From assembly GCA_003505905.1 (NCBI GenBank), contig DNXM01000011.1, forward strand, positions 1 to 5,761: a stretch of DNA of 5,761 nt. The letters run 5' to 3'. The notes under the pieces are model-generated. The model saw only the letters and a list, made by a program, of their open reading frames with translations. It had not been told where the DNA came from and ran no database searches. Of this stretch, positions 1 to 5,538 are shown one piece after another. The number at the start of each line of letters is the position of its first letter. The first letter of the stretch is position 1. A program made the position numbers and the translations under genes. Origin of the DNA: Oscillospiraceae bacterium. GTDB taxonomy: Bacteria > Bacillota > Clostridia > Oscillospirales > Acutalibacteraceae.

Positions 1-546
1 ATGTCAAGAATCGGCAAAATGCCTATCGCAATTCCCGCCGGTGTTGATGTCACCATTGATGGCAGCACCGTAACCGTTAAGGGCCCCAAGGGTACTCTTA
101 CAAAAACTTTTAACAGCAACATGATTATCGCAAAGGACGGCGACACCGTTACGGTTTCCCGCCCCAACGATGAGAAAGAAAACCGTGCGCTTCACGGCTT
201 GACCCGTACACTCGTTGCGAACATGATTACAGGCTGCCATCAGAATTTCAGCAAAGAGCTTGAAATCAACGGCGTCGGTTATCGTGCTTCCATGCAGGGC
301 AAGGACCTTGTGATGAACATCGGTTATTCACATCAGGTTATTATGGCTTCACCCGAGGGCATCACGATTGAATGCCCGAACGCCAACAAGATCGTTATTT
401 CCGGTCCCGACAAGCAGAAGGTAGGCCAGTTTGCTGCGGAAGTTCGTGAGAAGCGTCCGCCCGAACCCTATAAGGGCAAAGGCATCAAGTACGTTGACGA
501 ATTTATCCGCCGCAAGGAAGGCAAAGCCGGCAAGGGCGGCAAATAA
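1..546 (+). CDS. rplF: 50S ribosomal protein L6
   Basis: Large-subunit ribosomal protein L6, which binds 23S rRNA near the sarcin-ricin loop and the factor-binding site. The 181-residue product is close to the usual 177-180. It opens with the canonical MSRIGKMPI and shows two tandem L6 domains (about residues 8-80 and 88-165). The second contains GVGYRA (91-96) and the family hallmark [12 protein letters not shown] (153-164). A Lys/Gly-rich tail ([12 protein letters not shown]) follows, as is common for L6. The ATG is the first base of the window, so its ribosome binding site is not visible, but the N-terminus matches the family and no longer start is needed. The next gene, rplR, follows after 22 bases in the standard spc-operon order. 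Identification is very secure. Confidence 0.98.
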   Translation: MSRIGKMPIAIPAGVDVTIDGSTVTVKGPKGTLTKTFNSNMIIAKDGDTVTVSRPNDEKENRALHGLTRTLVANMITGCHQNFSKELEINGVGYRASMQGKDLVMNIGYSHQVIMASPEGITIECPNANKIVISGPDKQKVGQFAAEVREKRPPEPYKGKGIKYVDEFIRRKEGKAGKGGK

Positions 547-568
547 GATTTGAAGGAGTTGAAACGAA

Positions 569-928
569 ATGGTTAAAAGACCTGAAACAAGAAAGGCAAG
601 AGATGCTCGTCATGCAAGAGTTCGTAAAAAGATCTCCGGCACACCCGAGTGTCCGCGCCTGAGCGTATTCCGCTCCCTTCAGCACATCTATGCACAGCTG
701 ATTGACGATGTAAACGGTGTTACCCTTGCATCTGCTTCAACGGTTGAGAAGGAATTCGCAGAATACGGCGGAAACAAAACAGCCTCCCGCAAGGTTGGCG
801 AAGCATTGGCAAAGCGCGCTGTCGCCAAAGGCATTGAAAACTGTGTCTTTGACAGAGGCGGTTATATCTACCACGGCCGTGTGCAAGAACTGGCCGAAGG
901 CGCCCGTGAGGGCGGCCTGAAGTTCTGA
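569..928 (+). CDS. rplR: 50S ribosomal protein L18
   Basis: Large-subunit protein L18, which binds 5S rRNA and helps form the central protuberance together with L5. The 119-residue product has the usual length of about 120. Its N-terminus is very basic (residues 1-22, rich in Lys/Arg). The core motif [15 protein letters not shown] lies at 29-43, and the conserved C-terminal segment [13 protein letters not shown] at 94-106, ending in the family-typical AREGGLKF. An AAGGAG ribosome binding site at 553-558 lies 10 bases before the ATG. It sits between rplF and rpsE, the normal spc order. Nothing unusual was seen. Confidence 0.98.
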   Translation: MVKRPETRKARDARHARVRKKISGTPECPRLSVFRSLQHIYAQLIDDVNGVTLASASTVEKEFAEYGGNKTASRKVGEALAKRAVAKGIENCVFDRGGYIYHGRVQELAEGAREGGLKF

Positions 929-930
929 GT

Positions 931-937
931 AAGGAGG
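931..937 (+). promoter_or_regulatory. Ribosome binding site deciding the TTG start of rpsE
   Basis: AAGGAGG directly follows the rplR stop codon and lies 8 bases before TTG at 946. A full-strength Shine-Dalgarno at ideal spacing supports this non-ATG start. Confidence 0.88.
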
Positions 938-945
938 GTAATACT

Positions 946-1446
946 TTGGCTAAAATTGACGCATCGGCATTTGAGCTCACAGAGCGTGTTGTAGCAATCA
1001 ACCGTGTTTCAAAAACCGTCAAGGGCGGTCGTATCTTTAAGTTTGCCGCTCTTGTTGTTGTCGGCGACGGCAACGGTATGGTAGGCTTCGGCTTGGGTAA
1101 GTCCGGCGAAGTTCCGGATGCAATCCGCAAGGGCATCGAAGATGCCAAGAAGAACCTCTTCAAGGTTTCCTTGAAAGGCTCCACAATCCCGCACGAAGTT
1201 CTCGGCAAGTTCGGCGCAGGCGTTGTTCTGCTTAAGCCGGCTGCCCCCGGTACCGGCGTTATCGCCGGCGGCCCCGTTCGTGCAGTTGTTGAAACAGTCG
1301 GCATTAAGGACATCCGTTCCAAGGCACTGCGTTCCAACAACCCCTGCAATGTTGTAAGAGCTACCATCGACGGTCTTAAGCAGCTTCGCACCATTGACGA
1401 AGTTGCCGCAATCCGCGAGAAGTCAGCAAAAGAAATTCTTGGTTAA
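946..1446 (+). CDS. rpsE: 30S ribosomal protein S5 (TTG start)
   Basis: Small-subunit protein S5, which takes part in decoding fidelity and mRNA unwinding at the entry channel. The 166-residue product has the N-terminal double-stranded-RNA-binding-like S5 domain (about residues 10-75), with [13 protein letters not shown] (19-31) and [15 protein letters not shown] (38-52). The C-terminal S5 domain (about 85-160) carries [13 protein letters not shown] and [13 protein letters not shown]. The loop around residues 19-31 is the one where spectinomycin-resistance changes occur in E. coli. Here it reads like the wild-type E. coli form from memory, so no resistance change is apparent. The start is TTG, chosen because AAGGAGG at 931-937 is 8 bases upstream and the product then begins MAKID. 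No ATG is suitably placed. Confidence 0.98.
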   Translation: MAKIDASAFELTERVVAINRVSKTVKGGRIFKFAALVVVGDGNGMVGFGLGKSGEVPDAIRKGIEDAKKNLFKVSLKGSTIPHEVLGKFGAGVVLLKPAAPGTGVIAGGPVRAVVETVGIKDIRSKALRSNNPCNVVRATIDGLKQLRTIDEVAAIREKSAKEILG

Positions 1447-1451
1447 GGAGG
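1445..1451 (+). promoter_or_regulatory. Ribosome binding site of rpmD, overlapping the rpsE stop
   Basis: AAGGAGG begins within the rpsE TAA stop codon (1444-1446) and lies 9 bases before ATG 1461. It excludes the in-frame GTG at 1452 as the start. The overlap allows terminating ribosomes to reinitiate. Confidence 0.88.
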
Positions 1452-1460
1452 GTGGAAACA

Positions 1461-1640
1461 ATGGCAGATATTAAGGTAAAGCTGGTCAAAAGCTTGATCG
1501 GTTCCAACAAGAGCCAGATTGCCACCGCTCACGCACTCGGTCTTCATAAGATCGGCGATGAAAAGGTCCAGCCCGACAACCCCGCAACCCAAGGTAAGGT
1601 GAACAAAATCATTCACCTTGTCCAGGTCAGCGAAGCGTAA
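1461..1640 (+). CDS. rpmD: 50S ribosomal protein L30
   Basis: Large-subunit protein L30, a small single-domain protein on the solvent side of the 50S subunit. Starting at ATG 1461, the product has 59 residues, the usual bacterial length. It shows the family pattern: a first strand [12 protein letters not shown] (4-15), a helix with ATAHALGL (21-28), and the C-terminal [12 protein letters not shown] (45-56). An upstream in-frame GTG at 1452 would add three residues, but it overlaps the ribosome binding site AAGGAGG (1445-1451). ATG 1461, with 9 bases of spacing, is clearly the start. It sits between rpsE and rplO as in other spc operons. Confidence 0.97.
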   Translation: MADIKVKLVKSLIGSNKSQIATAHALGLHKIGDEKVQPDNPATQGKVNKIIHLVQVSEA

Positions 1641-1642
1641 AT

Positions 1643-1649
1643 AAGGAGG
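1643..1649 (+). promoter_or_regulatory. Ribosome binding site of rplO
   Basis: AAGGAGG lies 8 bases before ATG 1658 and just after the rpmD stop. It rules out the in-frame GTG at 1649, which shares its last G. Confidence 0.87.
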
Positions 1650-1657
1650 TGCTTGAA

Positions 1658-2101
1658 ATGAAATTACATCAGCTTTCACCGGCACCCGGCTCAACATCTG
1701 AGCGTAAGCGTATCGGTAGAGGTCCTGCATCCGGTCAGGGTAAAACCGCCGGTAAAGGTCACAAGGGTCAGAAGGCACGTGCCGGCAGAGGCATGAGAGC
1801 CGGCTTTGAAGGCGGTCAGATGCCCCTTCAAAGAAGAATCCCCAAGAGAGGTTTCAACAACATTTTCGCTAAGGAAATCGCTATCGTGAACCTTTCTGCT
1901 CTTGACGCAAAATTTGAAGATGGTGCAGTCGTTGATATTGACGCACTCATCGCATCGGGACTTGTTAAAAAACAGCTCGACGGCGTAAAAGTTCTCGGCA
2001 ACGGCGAGATCACCAAAAAGCTCACCGTCAAGGTCAATGCTTTTTCGGAGTCCGCCAAAGCTAAGATCGAAGCTGCCGGAGGAAAGGCAGAGGTGATCTG
2101 A
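1658..2101 (+). CDS. rplO: 50S ribosomal protein L15
   Basis: Large-subunit protein L15, a late-assembly protein with a long basic extension that threads into 23S rRNA. The 147-residue product is standard length. It begins [12 protein letters not shown], followed by the glycine- and lysine-rich extension (about 17-50) with [19 protein letters not shown] at 20-38. The conserved [17 protein letters not shown] lies at 50-66. The globular C-terminal domain has [18 protein letters not shown] (108-125), matching the L15/L27e family pattern, and ends in the typical [12 protein letters not shown] 1658 is preferred over GTG 1649, because the latter overlaps the ribosome binding site at 1643-1649. The last codons also carry the ribosome binding site for secY. 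Confidence 0.97.
   Translation: MKLHQLSPAPGSTSERKRIGRGPASGQGKTAGKGHKGQKARAGRGMRAGFEGGQMPLQRRIPKRGFNNIFAKEIAIVNLSALDAKFEDGAVVDIDALIASGLVKKQLDGVKVLGNGEITKKLTVKVNAFSESAKAKIEAAGGKAEVI
2091..2098 (+). promoter_or_regulatory. Ribosome binding site of secY, inside the end of rplO
   Basis: AGGTGATC lies in the last codons of rplO, 4 bases before the TTG at 2103. It corresponds to the 3' half of the extended Shine-Dalgarno AAGGAGGTGATC, complementary to the conserved 3' end of 16S rRNA (GATCACCTCCTT). Because pairing extends in the 3' direction, the short apparent spacing is not a problem. The aligned spacing from the AGG core is about 9 bases. Confidence 0.75.
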
Positions 2102-2102
2102 A

Positions 2103-3449
2103 TTGCTGAAGACAATTATCAATGCTTGGCGAATTGCCGACTTGCGTAAAAAACTTTTGTTCACAGCTTTCATCATCTTGATTTTCCGAATCGGTGCTGC
2201 AATTCCCGTACCGTTCACCAACATTGCCGAAGGCGGTATCCTTAAAGACGCTGCCGAAGGCACTTTTATGAGCTACTTGAGCATGATGACCGGTGATGCC
2301 TTCAACTACGGCACGATTTTCGCTATGTCAATCACCCCGTACATCAACGCATCCATTATCATGCAGCTCCTCGCCGTCGCCATTCCTCCCCTGGAAAGAC
2401 TTTCCAAGGAAGGCGAAGAGGGTCAGAAGAAAATCGCTTCCATCACCCGTTTCGTAACCGTCGGCTTGGGCATCATGCAGTCCACTGCTTATTACTTCTA
2501 TCTGCGTAACCAAAACTACTTGATGACGGATGCAAACGGTGCAAAGTTCACCGGCTTCGCCGCCGTGTTCCAGGCACTTGTTATCATCCTTGTCCTCACC
2601 GCAGGTACCGCATTCATCATGTGGCTCGGCGAGCAGATTAACGACAAGGGCATCGGCAACGGTATCTCCATTATCCTTTTTGCCGGTATCGTTTCCCGTA
2701 TTCCCACCATGGTCACTCAGCTCGTTCAGTACTTTACCTACGGCGGTCCGTATTATGCGTTGGCTCCCATCGTTGCGGTTATCGCAATCCTCATGATTGC
2801 CTACATCGTGTGGATGGACAACGCCGAAAGACGCATCCCGGTTCAGTACGCAAAGCGTGTTGTCGGTCGTAAAATGTACGGCGGTCAGAACACGCACATC
2901 CCGATGAAGGTCAATATGTCCGGCGTTATGCCCATCATCTTTGCTTCCTCAATCCTCTCTCTTCCGCCTACGGTTGAGATGTTTATTGATGTCAAAGAGG
3001 GCAGCGGTTTGGAAACCTTCTTCGGCATCTTTAAGTCCACGCACCCGATTTACATTGTTATCTATTTCGTTTTGATTATCTTCTTTGCATACTTCTATGC
3101 AACCATTCAGTATAATCCCATCGAGATGGCAAACAACATCCGTAAAAACAGCGGTGCAATCCCCGGTTATCGTCCCGGCAAGCCCACCTCTGATTACATC
3201 GCAAAGATTCTTTCCAGAATCACCTTGCTCGGCGCTTTGCTCTTGAGCGTTGTCGCCCTGTTCCCGATGATTTTCAGCCAGGTCGCTACCTTCTGCCTCG
3301 ACAAGTTCTCCGATGGTTACTACTCCCAGGGCATGAACATTTCCTTGGGCGGCACATCCATCATCATTCTTGTCGGTGTCGCACTTGAAACCGTGAAGCA
3401 GTTGGAGAGCCAGATGATGATGCGTCACTACAAGGGCTTCCTTGATTGA
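2103..3449 (+). CDS. secY: Protein translocase subunit SecY (TTG start)
   Basis: Central pore subunit of the Sec translocon in the cytoplasmic membrane. It works with SecE/SecG, the SecA ATPase and docked ribosomes to export or insert proteins. The product has 448 residues, within the usual 420-450. About ten hydrophobic membrane segments can be placed: roughly 18-37, 67-95, 113-134, 152-172, 184-203, 216-239, 272-292, 314-335, 369-391 and 413-432. Family signatures include IPVP after TM1 (34-37), SITPYINASIIMQLL in TM2 (76-90), GEQINDKGIGNGIS before TM5 (176-189) and NNIRKNSGAIPGYRPG (344-359). The last carries the conserved Arg (about 357) of the cytosolic loop needed for SecA-driven translocation in E. 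coli. The N-terminus MLKTIINAW is canonical for SecY. The start is TTG, one base after the rplO stop. adk follows after 28 bases, the standard secY–adk–map order. Confidence 0.98.
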   Translation: MLKTIINAWRIADLRKKLLFTAFIILIFRIGAAIPVPFTNIAEGGILKDAAEGTFMSYLSMMTGDAFNYGTIFAMSITPYINASIIMQLLAVAIPPLERLSKEGEEGQKKIASITRFVTVGLGIMQSTAYYFYLRNQNYLMTDANGAKFTGFAAVFQALVIILVLTAGTAFIMWLGEQINDKGIGNGISIILFAGIVSRIPTMVTQLVQYFTYGGPYYALAPIVAVIAILMIAYIVWMDNAERRIPVQYAKRVVGRKMYGGQNTHIPMKVNMSGVMPIIFASSILSLPPTVEMFIDVKEGSGLETFFGIFKSTHPIYIVIYFVLIIFFAYFYATIQYNPIEMANNIRKNSGAIPGYRPGKPTSDYIAKILSRITLLGALLLSVVALFPMIFSQVATFCLDKFSDGYYSQGMNISLGGTSIIILVGVALETVKQLESQMMMRHYKGFLD

Positions 3450-3462
3450 TGCAGGACACGAG

Positions 3463-3468
3463 AAAGGA
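3463..3468 (+). promoter_or_regulatory. Ribosome binding site of adk
   Basis: AAAGGA lies 9 bases before ATG 3478. It is weaker than the AAGGAGG sites of the ribosomal genes, but it is the only candidate and supports the ATG over the upstream TTG at 3442. Confidence 0.7.
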
Positions 3469-3477
3469 CACAAAAAC

Positions 3478-4110
3478 ATGAAATTGATTCTTCTCGGTGC
3501 CCCGGGTGCGGGAAAAGGAACGCAGGCTGAGGTTATCAGCAATCACTGCTCCATTCCCGCCATCTCAACCGGCAACATCATCCGTGAGGCACTTGCCAAC
3601 GGAACGGAAATGGGTTTGAAGGCAAAGTCCTTCATTGATGCAGGTCAGCTTGTTCCCGACGATGTCGTAATCGGCATCATCAAGGAACGCCTTGCCAAGG
3701 AGGACTGTGCAAACGGTTTCATCCTTGACGGCTTCCCGAGAACCATTCCGCAGGCCGAAGCACTCGATGCCATGGGTGTTGCGATTGATAAAGTTATCAG
3801 CATTGAAGTCGAGGATGAAAAGATTGTCCGCAGAATGTCCGGCAGAAGAGTCTGCAAGGCCTGCGGTGCATCCTATCACCTCGAATACAAAAAGCCGGCT
3901 GTCGAAGGCAAGTGCAATGCCTGCGGTGCCGAGCTGATTCAAAGAAAGGACGATCACCCCGATACGGTTCTCGACCGCCTCAAGGTTTACCATGAGCAGA
4001 CCGAGCCGTTGAAGGATTTCTATGAGAAGAAGGGTATTCTTCGTACCGTGATCGGTCAGGAGGAAGTGGCTGACACCACAGCGCTTACCTTGAAAGCTTT
4101 GGAGGATTAA
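3478..4110 (+). CDS. adk: Adenylate kinase with zinc-type LID
   Basis: Cytosolic enzyme that interconverts ATP + AMP and 2 ADP, maintaining the adenylate energy charge. The 210-residue product is a long-form bacterial Adk. The P-loop GAPGAGKGT is at 7-15, the AMP-binding segment ISTGNIIR at 29-36 and DGFPRT at 84-89. Arg 88, 123, 156 and 167 stand where the catalytic arginines of E. coli Adk are. The LID domain (about 122-159) has two CxxC pairs (C126/C129 and C146/C149), the structural zinc site known from Gram-positive Adks. Residue 33 is Asn where E. coli Adk has Asp. ATG 3478 is preferred over an upstream TTG at 3442, because the product then begins MKLILLGAPG, as in the family, and AAAGGA (3463-3468) lies 9 bases upstream. 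Co-location with secY and map is classical for Firmicutes. Confidence 0.98.
   Translation: MKLILLGAPGAGKGTQAEVISNHCSIPAISTGNIIREALANGTEMGLKAKSFIDAGQLVPDDVVIGIIKERLAKEDCANGFILDGFPRTIPQAEALDAMGVAIDKVISIEVEDEKIVRRMSGRRVCKACGASYHLEYKKPAVEGKCNACGAELIQRKDDHPDTVLDRLKVYHEQTEPLKDFYEKKGILRTVIGQEEVADTTALTLKALED
4101..4105 (+). promoter_or_regulatory. Ribosome binding site of map, inside the end of adk
   Basis: GGAGG spans the codons just before the adk stop and lies 7 bases before ATG 4113. This supports coupling of map translation to adk. Confidence 0.8.
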
Positions 4111-4112
4111 GC

Positions 4113-4862
4113 ATGATAGTGCTCAAAACGAACCGTGAGCTGAGTCTTATGCGTGAGGCTTGCAGAATCTCGGCGGGAGCATTAAAGGTGGCAGGGGAGG
4201 CTGTCGAACCCGGTGTAACAACCGAGGAAATCGACCGCTTGGCTTATAAGTACATTATCAGCCAAGGCGCTACGCCGAATTTCCTGAACTACGCAGGTTA
4301 TCCTGCCACGGCATGCATTTCCATAAACGATGAGGTCATTCACGGCATTCCGAACAAAAAGCGTGTTCTCAAGCAAGGCGACATTGTAAGCATTGATTTG
4401 GGGGCTGCGATCAACGGCTACAACGGCGATAACGCCGCCACTTTCGCTGTGGGCTCTATCAGCCCCGAAGCGGAGCGGCTGATCAACACCACGAAGGAAA
4501 GCTTGTATTTAGGCATCCAAGCGGCTGTTGCAGGCGGCAGAATCGGCGACATTTCATCCGCTGTTCAACGCTATTGTGAGGAGCGTGGCTACTCCGTTGT
4601 CCGTGATTTTGTCGGGCACGGTGTGGGCACAAAGCTGCATGAAGACCCAAGCGTACCGAATTTCGGCACACCCGGTCGTGGTGTGCGCCTGTTACCGGGC
4701 ATGACCATCGCCATTGAGCCTATGATTAACATGGGCGGCTGGGAGGTCAAACAGTTGTCGGACGGATGGACCGTCAAAACAAAAGACGGAAGTCTGTCGG
4801 CGCATTTTGAGCACACCGTCGCAATAACGAACGACGGACCCAAGATTCTTACGGTTGTTTGA
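4113..4862 (+). CDS. map: Methionine aminopeptidase, type I
   Basis: Dinuclear-metal peptidase (MetAP1, M24 family) that removes the initiator methionine from nascent proteins after deformylation, near the ribosome exit tunnel. The 249-residue product is the standard short type I form without an N-terminal zinc-finger extension. All five metal ligands are present: Asp95 (SIDLGA), Asp106 (NGDNAATF), His169 (VGHGVG), Glu202 (IEPMINMGG) and Glu233 (FEHTVAIT). The substrate-binding histidines are His77 (VIHGIPN) and His176 (KLHEDP). ATG 4113 lies two bases after the adk stop. GGAGG at 4101-4105, inside the end of adk, lies 7 bases upstream, so translation is probably coupled to adk. Codon use looks less biased than in the ribosomal genes (more GGG, GCG, CGG). 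Confidence 0.98.
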   Translation: MIVLKTNRELSLMREACRISAGALKVAGEAVEPGVTTEEIDRLAYKYIISQGATPNFLNYAGYPATACISINDEVIHGIPNKKRVLKQGDIVSIDLGAAINGYNGDNAATFAVGSISPEAERLINTTKESLYLGIQAAVAGGRIGDISSAVQRYCEERGYSVVRDFVGHGVGTKLHEDPSVPNFGTPGRGVRLLPGMTIAIEPMINMGGWEVKQLSDGWTVKTKDGSLSAHFEHTVAITNDGPKILTVV

Positions 4863-4866
4863 GGTG
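4861..4866 (+). promoter_or_regulatory. Ribosome binding site of the KOW-protein gene, overlapping the map stop
   Basis: GAGGTG begins within the map TGA stop (4860-4862) and lies 6 bases before ATG 4873. It argues against the in-frame GTG 4864 and TTG 4867 and suggests coupling to map. Confidence 0.72.
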
Positions 4867-4872
4867 TTGGGT

Positions 4873-5127
4873 ATGGAGCTTAAAATCGGAAGCGTTGTTC
4901 GCTCCAAAGCGGGGCGTGACAAAGGCAAGCTTATGGCCGTTGTCGGCATCGGCGAAAAATCGGTAGCCCTGTGTGACGGAAAAGAGCGTCGGCTCGAAAA
5001 GCCGAAGCAGAAAAATCCGCTTCACATCGCACCGAGCAAAGCCGTGCTTGACGCTGAAACAATGGCAACCAATCGCAGTTTGAAAAAAGCTCTGGCGGCA
5101 CTTGACCGCCAAGAGAACCAAGCTTGA
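4873..5127 (+). CDS. KOW-domain RNA-binding protein (L14e-like, YbzG-type)
   Basis: Small basic protein of 84 residues with an N-terminal KOW-like motif. The segment IGSVVRSKAGRDKGKLMAVV (5-24) has the hydrophobic-basic-glycine pattern of KOW RNA-binding domains found in L14e/L24-type ribosomal proteins. A second strand region follows (VALCDGKERRLEKPKQKNP), then a charged helical tail (about 58-80). Its place between map and infA is the position of the small KOW protein of Bacillus and Clostridia (ybzG in B. subtilis, from memory). The family is thought to bind RNA, possibly the ribosome, but no precise function is established. In-frame TTG 4855, GTG 4864 and TTG 4867 exist. ATG 4873 is preferred because GAGGTG (4861-4866) lies 6 bases upstream and the product starts at the conserved domain. 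Codon use resembles map more than the ribosomal genes. Confidence 0.88.
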   Translation: MELKIGSVVRSKAGRDKGKLMAVVGIGEKSVALCDGKERRLEKPKQKNPLHIAPSKAVLDAETMATNRSLKKALAALDRQENQA

Positions 5128-5131
5128 CAAT

Positions 5132-5136
5132 GGAGG
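5132..5136 (+). promoter_or_regulatory. Ribosome binding site of infA
   Basis: GGAGG lies 8 bases before ATG 5145, in the 17-base gap after the KOW-protein gene. Confidence 0.82.
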
Positions 5137-5144
5137 TTTAGGGA

Positions 5145-5363
5145 ATGTCGAAACAGGATATGATAGAGGTCGAAGGCACCGTCATCGAAGCTCTGCCCAA
5201 TGCAACCTTTCAGGTTGAATTGGAAAACGGGCACAGACTGCTGGCTCACATTTCGGGCAAGCTGCGCATGAACTACATTCGCATTCTTCCCGGTGATAAA
5301 GTTAAAGTCGAGATGTCGCCGTACGATCTTACGAAGGGCCGCATTACGTGGCGTACAAAATAG
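5145..5363 (+). CDS. infA: Translation initiation factor IF-1
   Basis: IF-1 binds the A site of the 30S subunit during initiation and helps IF-2 and IF-3 select the start codon and initiator tRNA. The 72-residue product has the exact standard length and is a single S1-like OB fold. Family motifs are [20 protein letters not shown] (7-26), [20 protein letters not shown] (29-48) and [20 protein letters not shown] (50-69). The ribosome binding site GGAGG (5132-5136) lies 8 bases before the ATG. It sits between the KOW protein and rpmJ, the normal Firmicute arrangement. Nothing unusual was seen in the protein. Confidence 0.98.
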   Translation: MSKQDMIEVEGTVIEALPNATFQVELENGHRLLAHISGKLRMNYIRILPGDKVKVEMSPYDLTKGRITWRTK

Positions 5364-5374
5364 CAAGCAGAATT

Positions 5375-5381
5375 AGGAGGT
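5375..5381 (+). promoter_or_regulatory. Ribosome binding site of rpmJ
   Basis: AGGAGGT lies 7 bases before ATG 5389, in the 25-base gap after infA. It is a strong match that supports this short gene. Confidence 0.85.
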
Positions 5382-5388
5382 ATTCCAA

Positions 5389-5502
5389 ATGAAAGTCAGA
5401 CCTTCTGTAAAGAAAATTTGCGAGAAATGCAAAATCATTAAGCGCAAGGGTAAAGTCATGGTCATCTGTGAGAACCCGAAGCACAAGCAGCGTCAAGGTT
5501 AA
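5389..5502 (+). CDS. rpmJ: 50S ribosomal protein L36 (zinc form)
   Basis: Smallest large-subunit protein, which binds 23S rRNA and helps stabilise the 50S subunit. The 37-residue product begins [15 protein letters not shown] and ends NPKHKQRQG, an unmistakable match to L36. It has the C-x2-C-x12-C-x4-H zinc-ribbon ligands C11, C14, C27 and H32. It is therefore the zinc-binding (C+) form, not the cysteine-free paralogue made under zinc starvation in some bacteria. The ribosome binding site AGGAGGT (5375-5381) lies 7 bases upstream of the ATG. In E. coli this gene closes the spc operon. Here rpsM follows after 36 bases without a clear terminator. Confidence 0.97.
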   Translation: MKVRPSVKKICEKCKIIKRKGKVMVICENPKHKQRQG

Positions 5503-5510
5503 TTTGACGC
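5490..5510 (+). other. Small inverted repeat across the rpmJ stop codon
   Basis: GCGTCAA (5490-5496) and TTGACGC (5504-5510) are perfect inverted repeats of 7 bases around a 7-base loop that contains the rpmJ TAA stop. The RNA could form a short hairpin between rpmJ and rpsM. No run of T follows (the next bases are AAACCATTAA), so it is not a standard intrinsic terminator. It may be chance, a weak RNA-processing or stability element, or a relic of the spc/alpha boundary. Confidence 0.4.
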
Positions 5511-5521
5511 AAACCATTAAC

Positions 5522-5526
5522 GGAGG
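5522..5526 (+). promoter_or_regulatory. Ribosome binding site of rpsM, longer spacing than usual
   Basis: GGAGG (within GGAGGTG) lies 12 bases before ATG 5539, at the long end of workable spacing. The other genes here have about 6-10 bases. The rpsM start itself is secure from the protein sequence. Confidence 0.75.
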
Positions 5527-5538
5527 TGCAACTGTAAA

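Noticed and set aside
1000..1038. Possible spectinomycin-resistance change in the S5 loop (residues 19-31).
   Set aside because: The loop [13 protein letters not shown] agrees with the wild-type E. coli S5 sequence as I recall it, so nothing suggests resistance.
720..1394. A long open frame (about 224 codons) on the minus strand opposite rplR and rpsE.
   Set aside because: It is antisense to two certain ribosomal protein genes and its product resembles no protein family I know. It is explained by codon bias in the real genes. The same applies to other minus-strand frames, such as 1691-2263, 2328-2897 and 2949-3542.
3442..3477. A longer adk beginning at TTG 3442, overlapping the end of secY.
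   Set aside because: The 12 extra residues do not match the family N-terminus, and the adk ribosome binding site lies inside this stretch. ATG 3478 is the start.
5093..5111. Inverted repeat TGGCGG/CCGCCA with a 7-base loop near the end of the KOW gene.
   Set aside because: It has a 6-base stem inside coding sequence and no following T-run. The codons explain it, and such repeats are expected by chance.
5124..5152. A perfect TTGACA (-35 consensus) at 5124-5129, upstream of infA.
   Set aside because: No -10-like hexamer lies 16-18 bases downstream. The nearest candidate, TATGAT at 5159-5164, is 29 bases away and inside infA. The TTGACA also overlaps the stop codon of the KOW gene, so it is probably chance.
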